In this document: positions 29,175 to 37,945 of the stretch, piece after piece
Numbering within the stretch: the first letter of the stretch is position 1
Layout of the letters: each line of letters starts with the position of its first letter
Assembly: GCF_003202435.1 (NCBI RefSeq)
Contig: NZ_QJHK01000005.1
Location: 238,409 to 302,408 of the forward strand
Reading direction: 5' to 3'
Length of the DNA stretch: 64,000 nt
Source of the DNA: Flavobacterium cheongpyeongense
GTDB taxonomy: Bacteria; Bacteroidota; Bacteroidia; Flavobacteriales; Flavobacteriaceae
Program-made: the position numbers and the translations under genes
Notes under the pieces: generated by a model
Seen by the model: only the letters and a program-made list of their open reading frames with translations
What the model was told of the DNA's origin: nothing
Database searches by the model: none

Positions 29175-30179
29175 ATGAAAGGTTCTTATTGTACTATTTT
29201 ATTTCTTTTCATGCTTCTCTGGAGCTTTTCCGGAGATTCACAGGTATTGCGTAAAAGGACTACTTTGCTTATGGGAGGCCGTTTTGACATTAGCATTGTA
29301 GCTTCGGATTCCCTAACGGCTGAACAAAATATTAACGAGGTAATTGCAGAAATCAGCCGGATTGAAAACCTGATTTCGGACTGGAAACCGGATTCGCAGG
29401 TTTCTGAAGTCAATCAGAATGCTGGAATAAAACCCGTAAAAGTAGATCGTGAGGTTTTTGACTTGACACAAAGAGCTATACGGTTCTCTGAAATTACCCA
29501 TGGCGGTTTTGACATTAGTTTTGCTGCTTTAGACCGTGTTTGGAAATTTGACGGATCAATGACCGAAATGCCTTCGGCGGAAGCCATCAAAAAATCAGTA
29601 GAAAAAGTCGGTTATAAAAATATTGTTTTAGACAGCGTTCAGTCGACTATTTTCTTAAAGTTAAAAGGAATGAAAATTGGTTTTGGCGCTCTGGGCGAAG
29701 GGTACGCAACGGATAAATGCAGAACCATGATGCTCGTAAAAGACATAAAAGCCGGAATCATAAACGGATCCGGAGATATGAGTACCTGGGGAAAACAACC
29801 CAACGGAGAAGACTGGAAAATCGGCATTACGAATCCGTTTAAACCTGAAAAATTGCTGGCAGTTGTTCCGTTGAAAGATGGCGCTGTGACAACTTCGGGG
29901 AATTATGAAAAATATGTGGTTTTTAACGGGAAACGATATTCACACATTATCAATCCGGCAACGGGATATCCGGCAACAGGTTTATGCAGTGTTACGGTTT
30001 TTGGCCCCAATGCCGAGACCGCAAACGGATTAAGTACTTCGATAATGGTTCTAGGAAAAGATGATGGTTTGCTTTTACTTCAAAAATTTCCGGATTATAG
30101 TGCTGTGATGATTACTGATAGCGGAAAGGTAATTAAGTCTAAGAATTTTAAGATTTCTAAACTCAAAGCTAAATTATAG
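29175..30179 (+). CDS. apbE: FAD:protein FMN transferase (ApbE)
   Basis: Exported enzyme that attaches FMN to Thr/Ser of periplasmic flavoproteins, using FAD and Mg2+. Signal peptide (MKGSYCTILFLFMLLWSFSG), then the ApbE core: MGGRFDISIVASDS, SEVNQNAG, FGALGEGYATDKC, AGIINGSGDMSTWGKQP with the conserved Gly-Asp region, and RYSHIINPATGYPATG-x-CSVTV. The start at 29175 is preferred over one at 29151 because the latter would overlap the upstream stop. The natural target would be a flavinylated partner in the same operon such as the PepSY or DUF2271 protein. 334 aa is typical. Confidence 0.92.
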   Translation: MKGSYCTILFLFMLLWSFSGDSQVLRKRTTLLMGGRFDISIVASDSLTAEQNINEVIAEISRIENLISDWKPDSQVSEVNQNAGIKPVKVDREVFDLTQRAIRFSEITHGGFDISFAALDRVWKFDGSMTEMPSAEAIKKSVEKVGYKNIVLDSVQSTIFLKLKGMKIGFGALGEGYATDKCRTMMLVKDIKAGIINGSGDMSTWGKQPNGEDWKIGITNPFKPEKLLAVVPLKDGAVTTSGNYEKYVVFNGKRYSHIINPATGYPATGLCSVTVFGPNAETANGLSTSIMVLGKDDGLLLLQKFPDYSAVMITDSGKVIKSKNFKISKLKAKL

Positions 30180-30215
30180 ATACTGTTTTTGGTCAGTTAG
30201 AAGCTTATTTTAGGA

Positions 30216-30626
30216 TTATATTGAAAGTGACCTGAATTCTCCTTTATCATTTAATAAGACATACAATAATCCTATTCCAATAAAATTTGCAATGAAAAAA
30301 AACAAAAGATTGGCTGTAAAAACATTTAAATACATTTCATAATCAGCACCGTAAATTAATTCAAGTAATTCCCCTGTAAGAATAAAAGATAAAATTATCG
30401 CTATTGATGAAGACAAAAAACTATAAAAAAATTTTTCAAACAGAAGTAATGTTCTCGAAAAAATAACATAGAAAAGGGGACAACCAAATACCAGAGAAAA
30501 AATTAATCCTTTCTCAAAAGTATCGGTTCCGCCTTTTTGAAATTGCGAGGAAATATGCAGAGAAAAAACAGTTAAGATTATTACAATTAATAAAAGTCTG
30601 TTCCAGTAATTAAATAAAGTTTTCAT
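30216..30626 (-). CDS. Small integral membrane protein, unknown
   Basis: 136 residues with four predicted membrane helices (LLLIVIILTVFSLHIS, LIFSLVFGCPLFYVIFS, FLSSSIAIILSFILTG, VFTANLLFFFIANFIGIGLL). No soluble domain, signature or conserved polar motif is seen. It is convergent with apbE and lies 23 bp after the LacI-type regulator gene, so it may be co-transcribed with it. I do not recognise the family. Confidence 0.6.
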   Translation of the reverse strand: MKTLFNYWNRLLLIVIILTVFSLHISSQFQKGGTDTFEKGLIFSLVFGCPLFYVIFSRTLLLFEKFFYSFLSSSIAIILSFILTGELLELIYGADYEMYLNVFTANLLFFFIANFIGIGLLYVLLNDKGEFRSLSI

Positions 30627-30649
30627 TATTTACTCAATTTATCGTTACC

Positions 30650-31681
30650 TTACTTCCTATTCGAAGACTCACGTGCCAGAACCTCAGTATTCAAAAAAGT
30701 AATTTCTTTAACCTCATCACTTTTAGAAGATTTCAGGTTTTTAATAATAATTTCGGCAGCTGCCTTTCCCATTTTTTCTGCAGGATGTGTTATAGTTGAT
30801 AAATTGGGATCAATAATTTGAGATATGGGGTCATTATTAAAGCCAATAACCGCAACATCTTCAGGTACTTTAATTCCTCTTTTCTTGGCGGTCTGAATGG
30901 CACTCACCGCAATAATATCTCCAGCTGCAAAAATACCATCCGGAATTGGCTTCAAATCAAACAATTTATTGCTTGCCTTTACGCCGTCTTCGTATGTAAC
31001 TGATTTTAAATTCACAATCAGTTCTTCGTCTACAGGCAAATTATGATCTTTTAAAGCTTCAATATAACCTCTTCTTCTTTCATTATATAAATTACCAAAT
31101 TCTGAACCCGCCGTTAAATGCGCGATTCGGATACAGCCCTGCTCTATAAGGTGCTTGGTCGCTTTGTATCCTGCGGAATAATTATCAATGATTACCCTGA
31201 ACGTATTGAAATCCTTTGGAACCCTGTCGACAAAAACAAGGGGAATATTATTGTTTGAAAATTGTAAAAAATGTGATGTATCCCTGGTTTCCATAGCCAA
31301 TGAACAAATAACACCGCTTACACGATTGCTATATAAAGACTTGGCCATGTTTGCTTCCTCTTCAGAAGAGTCATGCGACTGCATGATAATAACCGTATAA
31401 CCTGATTTTTGAGCAGCAATCTCAATACCGCTAATTAATGACGATAAAAAGGGCTGAGTCACAGTCGGAATCAAAACACCAATCGTTTTAGTTTTATTTC
31501 CTCTTAAACCTGCTGCCAAAGTATTCGGTACAAACCCCATTTCCTCGGCAGTTTTCTTTACTTTTTTTATGGTTTTATCGCTAATAGTGTGATGATCCTG
31601 TAAAGCCCTTGAAATGGTTGAAGTTGCTAAATTCAGTTTTTCAGCAATATCGTATATCGTTACATATTTTTTTTCTTCCAT
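30650..31681 (-). CDS. LacI/GalR family transcriptional regulator
   Basis: N-terminal helix-turn-helix with hinge (VTIYDIAEKLNLATSTISRA) and a periplasmic-binding-protein-like effector domain (KTIGVLIPTVTQPFLSSLIS, GVICSLAMETRD, PDGIFAAGDIIAVSAIQTAK, VIGFNNDPISQIIDPNLSTI). 343 aa is standard. Such proteins repress catabolic genes until a sugar ligand binds. It is divergent from a polysaccharide deacetylase gene (31895), the nearest candidate target besides its own promoter; no clean LacI-type operator could be picked out in the 213-bp gap. Confidence 0.92.
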   Translation of the reverse strand: MEEKKYVTIYDIAEKLNLATSTISRALQDHHTISDKTIKKVKKTAEEMGFVPNTLAAGLRGNKTKTIGVLIPTVTQPFLSSLISGIEIAAQKSGYTVIIMQSHDSSEEEANMAKSLYSNRVSGVICSLAMETRDTSHFLQFSNNNIPLVFVDRVPKDFNTFRVIIDNYSAGYKATKHLIEQGCIRIAHLTAGSEFGNLYNERRRGYIEALKDHNLPVDEELIVNLKSVTYEDGVKASNKLFDLKPIPDGIFAAGDIIAVSAIQTAKKRGIKVPEDVAVIGFNNDPISQIIDPNLSTITHPAEKMGKAAAEIIIKNLKSSKSDEVKEITFLNTEVLARESSNRK

Positions 31682-31894
31682 GAAATAAACAATAAAAATA
31701 GGTGTAAATATAGCTATTTTCTATCTAAAGCAATCTCTCGGACATCTTTCTGATTTATAACGTTACAATTTCACCCGAAATTTTTCATATATTGCCAAGT
31801 GATCCGATGATCAAAAATACACAGAAAATAAAAATGAACTGACATCAGCCAGCCCAATAAACAAAACAAACTTTATAACCAAAGCATTACAAAC

Positions 31895-32725
31895 ATGACC
31901 TATTCTATGTATCCAGTAATAAACAAAAATCTCAAAAAAACAATTACAGCAGGCATAATTCTCTTCTCAGCTGTTTCAATTTTTGCGCAAACAGAAAACA
32001 GAAATTGGAATGGTAAAAAATGTGCTGTTGTGCTGACTTACGATGATGCTTTAAACATTCATCTTGACAAAGTTATTCCGATGCTCGATTCTTATCAATT
32101 AAAAGGTACATTCTACCTGATAGGCTCTTCTCCTGTTGTTTCTCAAAGAATTTCAGAATGGAGAACGGCTGCAAAAAAAGGACACGAACTTGGAAATCAT
32201 ACCTTAAACCATCCTTGCGACGGTAGTTTGTCCGGAAGAGATTTTGTAACCTCAGAAACTGATTTGTCCAAATATACCGTCGTAAGGGCTGTCAATGAGA
32301 TCAGAATAACCAATACTTTGCTAAAAGCCATTGACGGAAAAGATGAACGTACTTTTGCTTATCCTTGTGGAGATTTAACTATTAGGGATACGCTGTATTA
32401 TAATTTTATAAAAAATGATTTTTTGGCCGCACGAGGAGTATCCTCAGGATATTCGGCTCTAAAAAAAGTCGATTTTTCGAATGTAAATTCGTTTTTTCAG
32501 AATGGAAGTACTGCCGAACAAATGATCGCTCAGGTTGAAGAAGCAGAAAAAAAAGGTTCTTTTATTGTTTTTCTGTTTCACGGTGTGGGTGGCGAACATG
32601 CTTTGAATATTGATTTGGAAGAACACCGAAAATTACTGGAATATCTAAAGAAGCGAAAAAAAGACATCTGGACAGCTCCAATGGTAGATGTTGCAAAATT
32701 TATCAGGGAAAATAAAAACAAATAA
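31895..32725 (+). CDS. Polysaccharide deacetylase (NodB-type, CE4) family protein
   Basis: Exported carbohydrate esterase-like enzyme: signal peptide (TITAGIILFSAVSIFAQ), then NodB-fold motifs CAVVLTYDDALNIHLD (motif 1 with the metal-binding and base Asp pair), GHELGNHTLNHPC (motif 2, His-x3-His) and TFAYPCGD (motif 3). C-terminal IVFLFHGVGGEH carries the final His. 276 aa. Start could be the first ATG or the one four codons later; both give a workable signal. Related enzymes remove N- or O-acetyl groups from chitin, xylan or peptidoglycan; the substrate here is unknown. Confidence 0.85.
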   Translation: MTYSMYPVINKNLKKTITAGIILFSAVSIFAQTENRNWNGKKCAVVLTYDDALNIHLDKVIPMLDSYQLKGTFYLIGSSPVVSQRISEWRTAAKKGHELGNHTLNHPCDGSLSGRDFVTSETDLSKYTVVRAVNEIRITNTLLKAIDGKDERTFAYPCGDLTIRDTLYYNFIKNDFLAARGVSSGYSALKKVDFSNVNSFFQNGSTAEQMIAQVEEAEKKGSFIVFLFHGVGGEHALNIDLEEHRKLLEYLKKRKKDIWTAPMVDVAKFIRENKNK

Positions 32726-32788
32726 ATTGTTAGTGATACAAAATTACCGAAACACTTCATTTTTATGAAAAAATTTAAATCGTGTTAT

Positions 32789-32796
32789 TATATTTG
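32789..32796 (+). promoter_or_regulatory. -7 promoter element TATATTTG upstream of the thioredoxin-like gene
   Basis: TATATTTG fully matches TAnnTTTG and lies 27 bp before the ATG. No exact TTG is found 17-23 bp further upstream, so only the -7 half is supported. Confidence 0.45.
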
Positions 32797-32823
32797 CAAC
32801 GTTAATTCCCCAAATTACTGAAT

Positions 32824-33312
32824 ATGAAAAAAGTATTATTTATTGCCTTATTGACATTTTGCATCAATACGGTCACAGCACAGGTTGTAGGCCTGGAAAT
32901 TGGTGATATTGCGCCGGAAATTGATCTTCCGGATACAAAAGGAGAAAAAATTGCGCTTTCCTCTTTAAGAGGAACCATAGTATTGATTGACTTTTGGGCT
33001 TCCTGGTGTGGTCCGTGCATCAAAGAACAGCCGGAATTATTAAAATTATACAATACTTATTCTGAAAAGCTTTCTATTTACGGAGTTTCTCTTGATACCA
33101 AAAAGCCAGTCTGGACAGGAACAATAGCAAAACTAAAACTGCCATGGACCCAGGTTAGCGATTTGAAATACTGGAGTTCGCCTACTGTTGCAGACTATAT
33201 GGTTCAGGCTTTACCTCATAATTTAGTGCTTGACAAAAACGGAATTATACTTGCAAAAAACATTCATGGAGCCAAACTAAATGAATTAATAAAACAAGTT
33301 ACAGGCAATTAA
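32824..33312 (+). CDS. TlpA/ResA-like thioredoxin-fold protein
   Basis: Exported thiol-disulfide oxidoreductase. Signal peptide (LIALLTFCINTVTAQ), then the AhpC/TSA-TlpA core DIAPEIDLPDTKGEKIALSS and the active site FWASWCGPCIKEQPELL with Cys62 and Cys65. The cis-Pro loop is in VQALPHNLVLDKNG. 162 aa is the usual size of a single-domain TlpA protein without a long N-terminal extension. It probably reduces or maintains periplasmic protein thiols. Monocistronic: own promoter and strong terminator at 33391-33428. Confidence 0.9.
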   Translation: MKKVLFIALLTFCINTVTAQVVGLEIGDIAPEIDLPDTKGEKIALSSLRGTIVLIDFWASWCGPCIKEQPELLKLYNTYSEKLSIYGVSLDTKKPVWTGTIAKLKLPWTQVSDLKYWSSPTVADYMVQALPHNLVLDKNGIILAKNIHGAKLNELIKQVTGN

Positions 33313-33390
33313 TATCATACCCTTTTCTTTTCTCAAATACCTCATCTGAGAAAGAAAATAAGTCTTAAAAGCACTTTTATTATATTTTCA

Positions 33391-33428
33391 AAAATAGCTG
33401 CCTTTTTATTTGGTAGCTATTTTTTTTA
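33391..33428 (+). terminator. Rho-independent terminator of the thioredoxin-like gene
   Basis: AAAATAGCTGCC pairs with GGTAGCTATTTT (one wobble) followed by eight T, 80 bp after the stop. Confidence 0.85.
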
Positions 33429-33434
33429 TTATTT

Positions 33435-33451
33435 ACTTTGTTTCTCAAAGT
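33435..33451. promoter_or_regulatory. Candidate operator, copy 1 (ACTTTG-n5-CAAAGT)
   Basis: ACTTTGTTTCTCAAAGT is a 17-bp interrupted palindrome followed by ACTTTTAAA. A second copy, ACTTTGAAACTCAAAGA plus ACTTTTAAA, lies 88 bp downstream at 33523-33539. Both are upstream of the Coq4-like gene and probably bind its regulator. Confidence 0.5.
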
Positions 33452-33522
33452 ACTTTTAAATAAATTAGAAGAGCACATTAAAATACTAACACATTAAAAT
33501 TGTCTCTTTTTTTTGCTGAAAT

Positions 33523-33539
33523 ACTTTGAAACTCAAAGA
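33523..33539. promoter_or_regulatory. Candidate operator, copy 2 (ACTTTG-n5-CAAAGA)
   Basis: Second copy of the palindrome described at 33435. It ends 22 bp upstream of the ATG of the Coq4-like gene, a position where binding would block transcription or translation initiation. Confidence 0.5.
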
Positions 33540-33561
33540 ACTTTTAAAAAACAAATTAACC

Positions 33562-34014
33562 ATGAGAGATTATATTATTGAAAAATTATACGAATGCACC
33601 AAAAAGCCTTATCAAAAATTCTTTAAACAAAACAAACCATGGGAAGTTGACAAGGAAACGCTCCTGAACTATCCGAAAGGCAGTTTAGGAAACAGCTTAG
33701 GCAACTTTCTGAATGAAAATCATTTTGATATGCAGCCCAAATTAGAAGATCATGATGTCATTCATGTTTTGACCAATACGGGTATTTCTGTTACGGATGA
33801 AATCGGGATGCAGTATTATCTTTTGGGAAACGGAAAGAGAAGTATGTATTTGTTTTTGGTAATTTTTTCAGGAACTCCGTTCTACCCTAAGCAAATTCGG
33901 TATTTTATTGAACAATACAAAAGAGGCAAAAAAGCACATCCTTTTTATTACCTGAATTTTTCAAATATGCTTTTAGTACCCGTTAAAACTATTCAACACA
34001 TTTTTAATATTTAA
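33562..34014 (+). CDS. Coq4 family protein
   Basis: 150-residue cytoplasmic protein with the Coq4 zinc motif: His64-Asp65-x2-His68, then 11 residues and Glu80 (HDVIHVLTNTG...TDE), a complete match to HDxxH-x11-E. Coq4 organises ubiquinone synthesis and, in recent work, acts in ring decarboxylation/hydroxylation. Flavobacteria normally make menaquinone, so the job here is probably different. The ATG at 33562 is used; an in-frame TTG at 33526 would run through the second operator palindrome. It is followed 5 bp later by a small membrane protein. Confidence 0.8.
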   Translation: MRDYIIEKLYECTKKPYQKFFKQNKPWEVDKETLLNYPKGSLGNSLGNFLNENHFDMQPKLEDHDVIHVLTNTGISVTDEIGMQYYLLGNGKRSMYLFLVIFSGTPFYPKQIRYFIEQYKRGKKAHPFYYLNFSNMLLVPVKTIQHIFNI

Positions 34015-34018
34015 AATT

Positions 34019-34324
34019 ATGACAACTCTAAATAAAAATCTTTCAAAGGAAACTCAAACTATTGAATTAGTAATTGGAACTTTTATAATCATTACTCTGT
34101 TATTTGCATTTTATATGTTCACTAACAAAAACGCTAATGTTTTGGTATTTGCTTTTCCTTTTGTTGTTTCAGCTTTGTTTCTAAACGGAATTATACTGTT
34201 GCTCCTTACAGGCCGTTTTGTAAAACTATATCATGAAAGGAAAGATATAGCGGTTAAAATTCTGTTGCTGCTCAGTAATATTCCTATTGCGTTTTTGTAT
34301 TATTCAGTGGCTATGAAAGCCTGA
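34019..34324 (+). CDS. Small three-helix membrane protein, unknown
   Basis: 101 residues with three hydrophobic helices (LVIGTFIIITLLFAFYMF, VLVFAFPFVVSALFLNGIIL, ILLLLSNIPIAFLYYSV). No recognised domain. Only 5 bp separate it from the Coq4-like gene, so the two are almost certainly co-transcribed and may work together at the membrane. A terminator follows at 34341. Confidence 0.65.
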   Translation: MTTLNKNLSKETQTIELVIGTFIIITLLFAFYMFTNKNANVLVFAFPFVVSALFLNGIILLLLTGRFVKLYHERKDIAVKILLLLSNIPIAFLYYSVAMKA

Positions 34325-34340
34325 TCTAAAAAAATCATAA

Positions 34341-34372
34341 AAAAAGCTATAAGTTCAAAACTCATAGCTTTT
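34341..34372. terminator. Bidirectional terminator
   Basis: AAAAGCTATAAGTT pairs with AACTCATAGCTTTT around a short loop, with A- and T-runs outside. It lies between the convergent three-helix protein gene and the M28 peptidase gene. Confidence 0.8.
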
Positions 34373-34394
34373 AGATATTAGTTTAAAACAAAAC

Positions 34395-35783
34395 TTAATT
34401 AGTAGCCGGAAGCACAATCCCACTCTGATCTATCAAATAAAGCAACGTAGTCATAGTCGCTGCACCCAATTCTAATTCTCTTTTGTTTATGGCATCAAAT
34501 TTATCGTTTGCTGCATGATGGTAATCAAAATAACGTTGTGAATCCGGTTTTAAACCTGCTTTAACGATAGCTTTTGATGTTAAATGCTCAATATCTGAAC
34601 CGGCATGTCCAATGGTGAAACTATGTACTAAATAAGGTTCGAAATAATCTTTAAAGCCTTGGATTTTCTTCAAATTGGCATCGTCAGCTTCGATTGAAAA
34701 TCCTCTTGGTGTAAATCCGCCTGAATCACTTTCTAAAGCAAAAATGTGGTTCTCGTTCTTTTGTTTGGAGACTTCTTCGTATTTCGCTCCGCCTTTTCCG
34801 CCGTTTTCTTCGTTCATAAATAAAACGACACGAATGGTGTTTTTTGGCTTGTAATTGAAACTTTTAAGGATACGAATGGCTTCCATACTCTGCACCACTC
34901 CTGCCCCGTCATCGTGAGAACCGTCTGCCAAATCCCAGGAGTCCAAATGACCTCCTACTACCATAATATTTTCAGGAGTTACGGTTCCTGTTACCTCTCC
35001 AATTACATTATAAGATAATTCATCCGGAAGTGTCTGGCAGGATTGTTTAAAATAAAATTTTAAAGCAGGATTGTTTTTTAAAGTGGCACTGAGCAGTTCG
35101 GCTCCATTTGTACTGATAGCAGCTGTCGGAATGTATTGTTCTTTTGGTAAGTCGCCATAACTCTGAGCGCCAGTGTGTGGAAAATCGTCTAAACGCAAAT
35201 TCATGGAGCGCACAATTGTACCAACAGCACCAAATTTTGCCGCTTCTTTTGCACCTGCAAATCGCTGGTCTACACAGGCACCGTATGATTTGAAGGTTTC
35301 AATATTTTCAGGGTTCATGGGTCTGTTAAAAAACACGATTTTACCCTTTACCTTATCGCCTAACGTTTTTAATTCTTCGATACCCTGAACTTCTATTACC
35401 TCAGCGGTTAATCCTGTTTTTGCGGTGGCAACAGAGCCTCCTAAAGCACAAATAGGCACTGTTGTTTTTACTTTTCCATCCAGAATATAAGCGGTCTCTT
35501 TTTCTCCGCGTACCCAATGCGGCACCATTACTTCCTGTAGATATACTTTGTCTAATCCTAAACTTTCTAATTGTGTTTTTGTATAATTAACAGCCAGCTG
35601 TGCATTTTGTGATCCTGATAAACGTGCTCCGATGTCATTGGATAAATACTCCAGCCAGGTATAACATTTGGAATCGGTTAACGCTTTTTTATAAAACAGT
35701 TTGATGTTTTTTTCTTCATTTGATTGTGCAAAAGACAACAATCCGCTTAAAATTGAAACGGTCAACAGAATTGTTTTTTTCAT
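34395..35783 (-). CDS. M28 family zinc aminopeptidase, exported
   Basis: Secreted metallopeptidase with signal peptide (MKKTILLTVSILSGLLSFAQ), a PA-type insert (about 120-230, GKIVFFNRPMNPENIETF) and the M28 catalytic domain. Zinc ligands are visible in VGGHLDSWDLADGSHDDGAG (first His and Asp), FMNEENGGKGG (catalytic Glu pair), ALESDSGGFTP (Asp) and YHHAANDKFD (final His). 462 aa is usual for the M28 group that includes plasma glutamate carboxypeptidase. It probably trims peptides outside the cytoplasm. It appears to be transcribed alone, after the GH43 terminator. Confidence 0.9.
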   Translation of the reverse strand: MKKTILLTVSILSGLLSFAQSNEEKNIKLFYKKALTDSKCYTWLEYLSNDIGARLSGSQNAQLAVNYTKTQLESLGLDKVYLQEVMVPHWVRGEKETAYILDGKVKTTVPICALGGSVATAKTGLTAEVIEVQGIEELKTLGDKVKGKIVFFNRPMNPENIETFKSYGACVDQRFAGAKEAAKFGAVGTIVRSMNLRLDDFPHTGAQSYGDLPKEQYIPTAAISTNGAELLSATLKNNPALKFYFKQSCQTLPDELSYNVIGEVTGTVTPENIMVVGGHLDSWDLADGSHDDGAGVVQSMEAIRILKSFNYKPKNTIRVVLFMNEENGGKGGAKYEEVSKQKNENHIFALESDSGGFTPRGFSIEADDANLKKIQGFKDYFEPYLVHSFTIGHAGSDIEHLTSKAIVKAGLKPDSQRYFDYHHAANDKFDAINKRELELGAATMTTLLYLIDQSGIVLPATN

Positions 35784-35885
35784 GGTTGTTATAGATTTTG
35801 GGGTTGTGTTTACATTCTGACTTCTTTAGCAAAGAAACAAAAAATCTTCAAACCCGTCAGATTTTTTCCTCAGCCATTTTCACAA

Positions 35886-35932
35886 AAAAAACCTGATTAC
35901 AAATTCTTTACTTTGCAATCAGGGTTTTTAAA
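35886..35932 (-). terminator. Rho-independent terminator of the GH43 gene
   Basis: On the minus strand AAACCCTGATT pairs with AATCAGGTTT around an 18-nt loop and is followed by a run of T. It lies just after the GH43 stop. Confidence 0.75.
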
Positions 35933-35949
35933 AAATTCTCAATTAAAAG

Positions 35950-37854
35950 TTATTTTACCTCGATAATCTTATTTTTTGGAGCAATTCCGTTTTCGTTAAA
36001 GGCTTCAATGGTAAAATAATATTTTATGTCTTTGTCCAGACCTCTAAAATCATAGGAATCATCATCGTAAACCATAATACTGTTGTACAATTTATCAGGA
36101 GCAATTCCGTAATAAATATTGTAACCAACTGCATCATTTTGTTTTTTCCACGAAATTAAGGCATTGCGGGAATCTGTTTTGTTTCTGTTTACTTTAAAAG
36201 ATGCAACTGCTTTTGGTTTTACGGCTAATCCGTTTCCGAAAACCCTGAAATCTGAAATAGCAAACAAACCGGAAGCATTGTGAATATTCTCCATTTTGAT
36301 GTAACGTGCTTTAATTGATTTTGAAAGTTCTACATAATCATGCGGCGCATCTTTATCGTTTTTGGATTTATCTACAACCCGTTTCCAGTTGACGGCATCA
36401 TCAGACATGAATATTTTATACTGGTAATAAATGTCCATTGCCTTATTGAACTGCGTTGCTTTATGATCTGCGTAATTGATCTGAAGAGCGTTGATTTCCA
36501 TTGGTCTTCCCAAATCCATTTGAAGCCATTCTCCGGGATTGCCTGTTTTGGCAGACCAATAGGTCTGAATATCTTCGTCGGTTAAATTTTCCGGTCTGTA
36601 ACAGAATTTCTCATAAACTTTTTTACCACCATTGTCCACTCGGTGTGTTTCTACTTCCATACATTCTTCTGATGAGGAAACGGTTACCGTTTTTTTATAC
36701 GAAAGCAGCATCCAGCCTGATGAAGCCCCTCTTGTCTGGTCACGCTCACCAGTTGGCAATACAATTGGAAAATCTCCGTAAGCTGTTATCGAGTACATCA
36801 CCTCATCGTTATCAAATCCGGCCGGAAACATATCGATACGGCGTTCAAAACGGTCTTTAATGGAAATTTTACAGGTTCCGGTGTTCCAGTAATTTCCATA
36901 ATGATCTGCAAAAGTATTTCCGTGTCCGGCACCAATTACAAATCCACCCGGTTTGTACGACATCGGATTGTGTTTTTGATAAGCAAAAGGCCCTAACGGA
37001 TTATCGCCGACATGAACTCCGTTTGCATAGCCTTTAAATTCGGTTGCCGGAGCGCCATATTGCATGTAATATTTTCCGTTGTGTTTGGTCATCCACGCCC
37101 CTTCAATAAAATTTCCCCAAGGTGCTGGTTCCATATCGTTGTTTGGTCCAAAACGTTCCCAACCATGTTTTGCAGGATTGAGGACAGCTACTTCTTTGAT
37201 TTGTCCGTACGGTTTCTGAATATCTTCTACTTCGGTTGCTTTGTACAATGTTTCATAATCGGTCTGATTTCCTTTTGGAAGCCAGGTGTTGTAATCTACC
37301 TCAACGCCAACAAGAGGCAATTTTCCGCTGGAACCGTAGTACATATATACTTTTTTATCATCATCCTGAAAAATCGCAGGATCCCAGGTGGGCAGCATGG
37401 CTTTGTTTACGTGACGGGTCCATCTGCCTGATTTCGGGTCGGCTGTTTTCCAGATGGGATGATCTCTTTTCCAGGTCGAGCCTACGTAAAATAAAGTATC
37501 ATTTAGCACCCAGGCTGCCGGAGCACACTGATCGTCATCGGCAGGCTGTCTTTGAAAACTTCCGTAAACAAAATTCCAGTTTGACATATCCTTACTCCAA
37601 AAAAAACCTGCCTGATTGGTGGCAAACAAGTAATAATCTCCTTTGTAGTTAATAATCACCGGATCTGCACTGGAACGGCGGGACTCCTGAATTCCGTTGT
37701 GATTGAAAGTTGTGTAATTGTACCCAATATTTATCGGATTACAGTAAGTAGAGGCGGGTTTATTGGGATCAAACCACTCTGTTTTTTGTGCTGATACCTT
37801 TAAATTAAATCCAATCAAAAGGATCCATAGCGGAATTACATATAGCTTATACAT
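35950..37854 (-). CDS. GH43-like glycosidase with discoidin and fibronectin-III domains
   Basis: Secreted 634-residue enzyme. Signal peptide to about residue 22; five-bladed propeller (about 40-370) with the GH43 triad positions in SSADPVIINYKGDYYLFA (base Asp), PTWDPAIFQDDD (pKa-modulating Asp) and IEGAWMTKHNGKYYMQY (acid Glu). About 395-540: F5/8 type C (CBM32-like) module with YWSAKTGNPGEWLQMDLGRP and ARYIKMENIH. C-terminal FN3 (about 550-634). Family members attack arabinan, xylan or galactan; the subfamily was not determined. It is transcribed separately from the GH3 operon, which ends at a perfect terminator just upstream. Confidence 0.82.
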   Translation of the reverse strand: MYKLYVIPLWILLIGFNLKVSAQKTEWFDPNKPASTYCNPINIGYNYTTFNHNGIQESRRSSADPVIINYKGDYYLFATNQAGFFWSKDMSNWNFVYGSFQRQPADDDQCAPAAWVLNDTLFYVGSTWKRDHPIWKTADPKSGRWTRHVNKAMLPTWDPAIFQDDDKKVYMYYGSSGKLPLVGVEVDYNTWLPKGNQTDYETLYKATEVEDIQKPYGQIKEVAVLNPAKHGWERFGPNNDMEPAPWGNFIEGAWMTKHNGKYYMQYGAPATEFKGYANGVHVGDNPLGPFAYQKHNPMSYKPGGFVIGAGHGNTFADHYGNYWNTGTCKISIKDRFERRIDMFPAGFDNDEVMYSITAYGDFPIVLPTGERDQTRGASSGWMLLSYKKTVTVSSSEECMEVETHRVDNGGKKVYEKFCYRPENLTDEDIQTYWSAKTGNPGEWLQMDLGRPMEINALQINYADHKATQFNKAMDIYYQYKIFMSDDAVNWKRVVDKSKNDKDAPHDYVELSKSIKARYIKMENIHNASGLFAISDFRVFGNGLAVKPKAVASFKVNRNKTDSRNALISWKKQNDAVGYNIYYGIAPDKLYNSIMVYDDDSYDFRGLDKDIKYYFTIEAFNENGIAPKNKIIEVK

Positions 37855-37890
37855 CTGTTTTATTTATATTTTTTTTGTTTTTGTCTAAAT

Positions 37891-37924
37891 TAAAAAAGCC
37901 CTTCGTATAACCAGTACGAAGGGC
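37891..37924 (-). terminator. Rho-independent terminator of PUL 2
   Basis: A perfect 10-bp stem, GCCCTTCGTA with TACGAAGGGC, around a 7-nt loop, followed on the minus strand by TTTTTT. It marks the 3' end of the PUL 2 operon after the GH3 gene. Confidence 0.9.
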
Positions 37925-37945
37925 AATTACTAATTAACAAACCAA

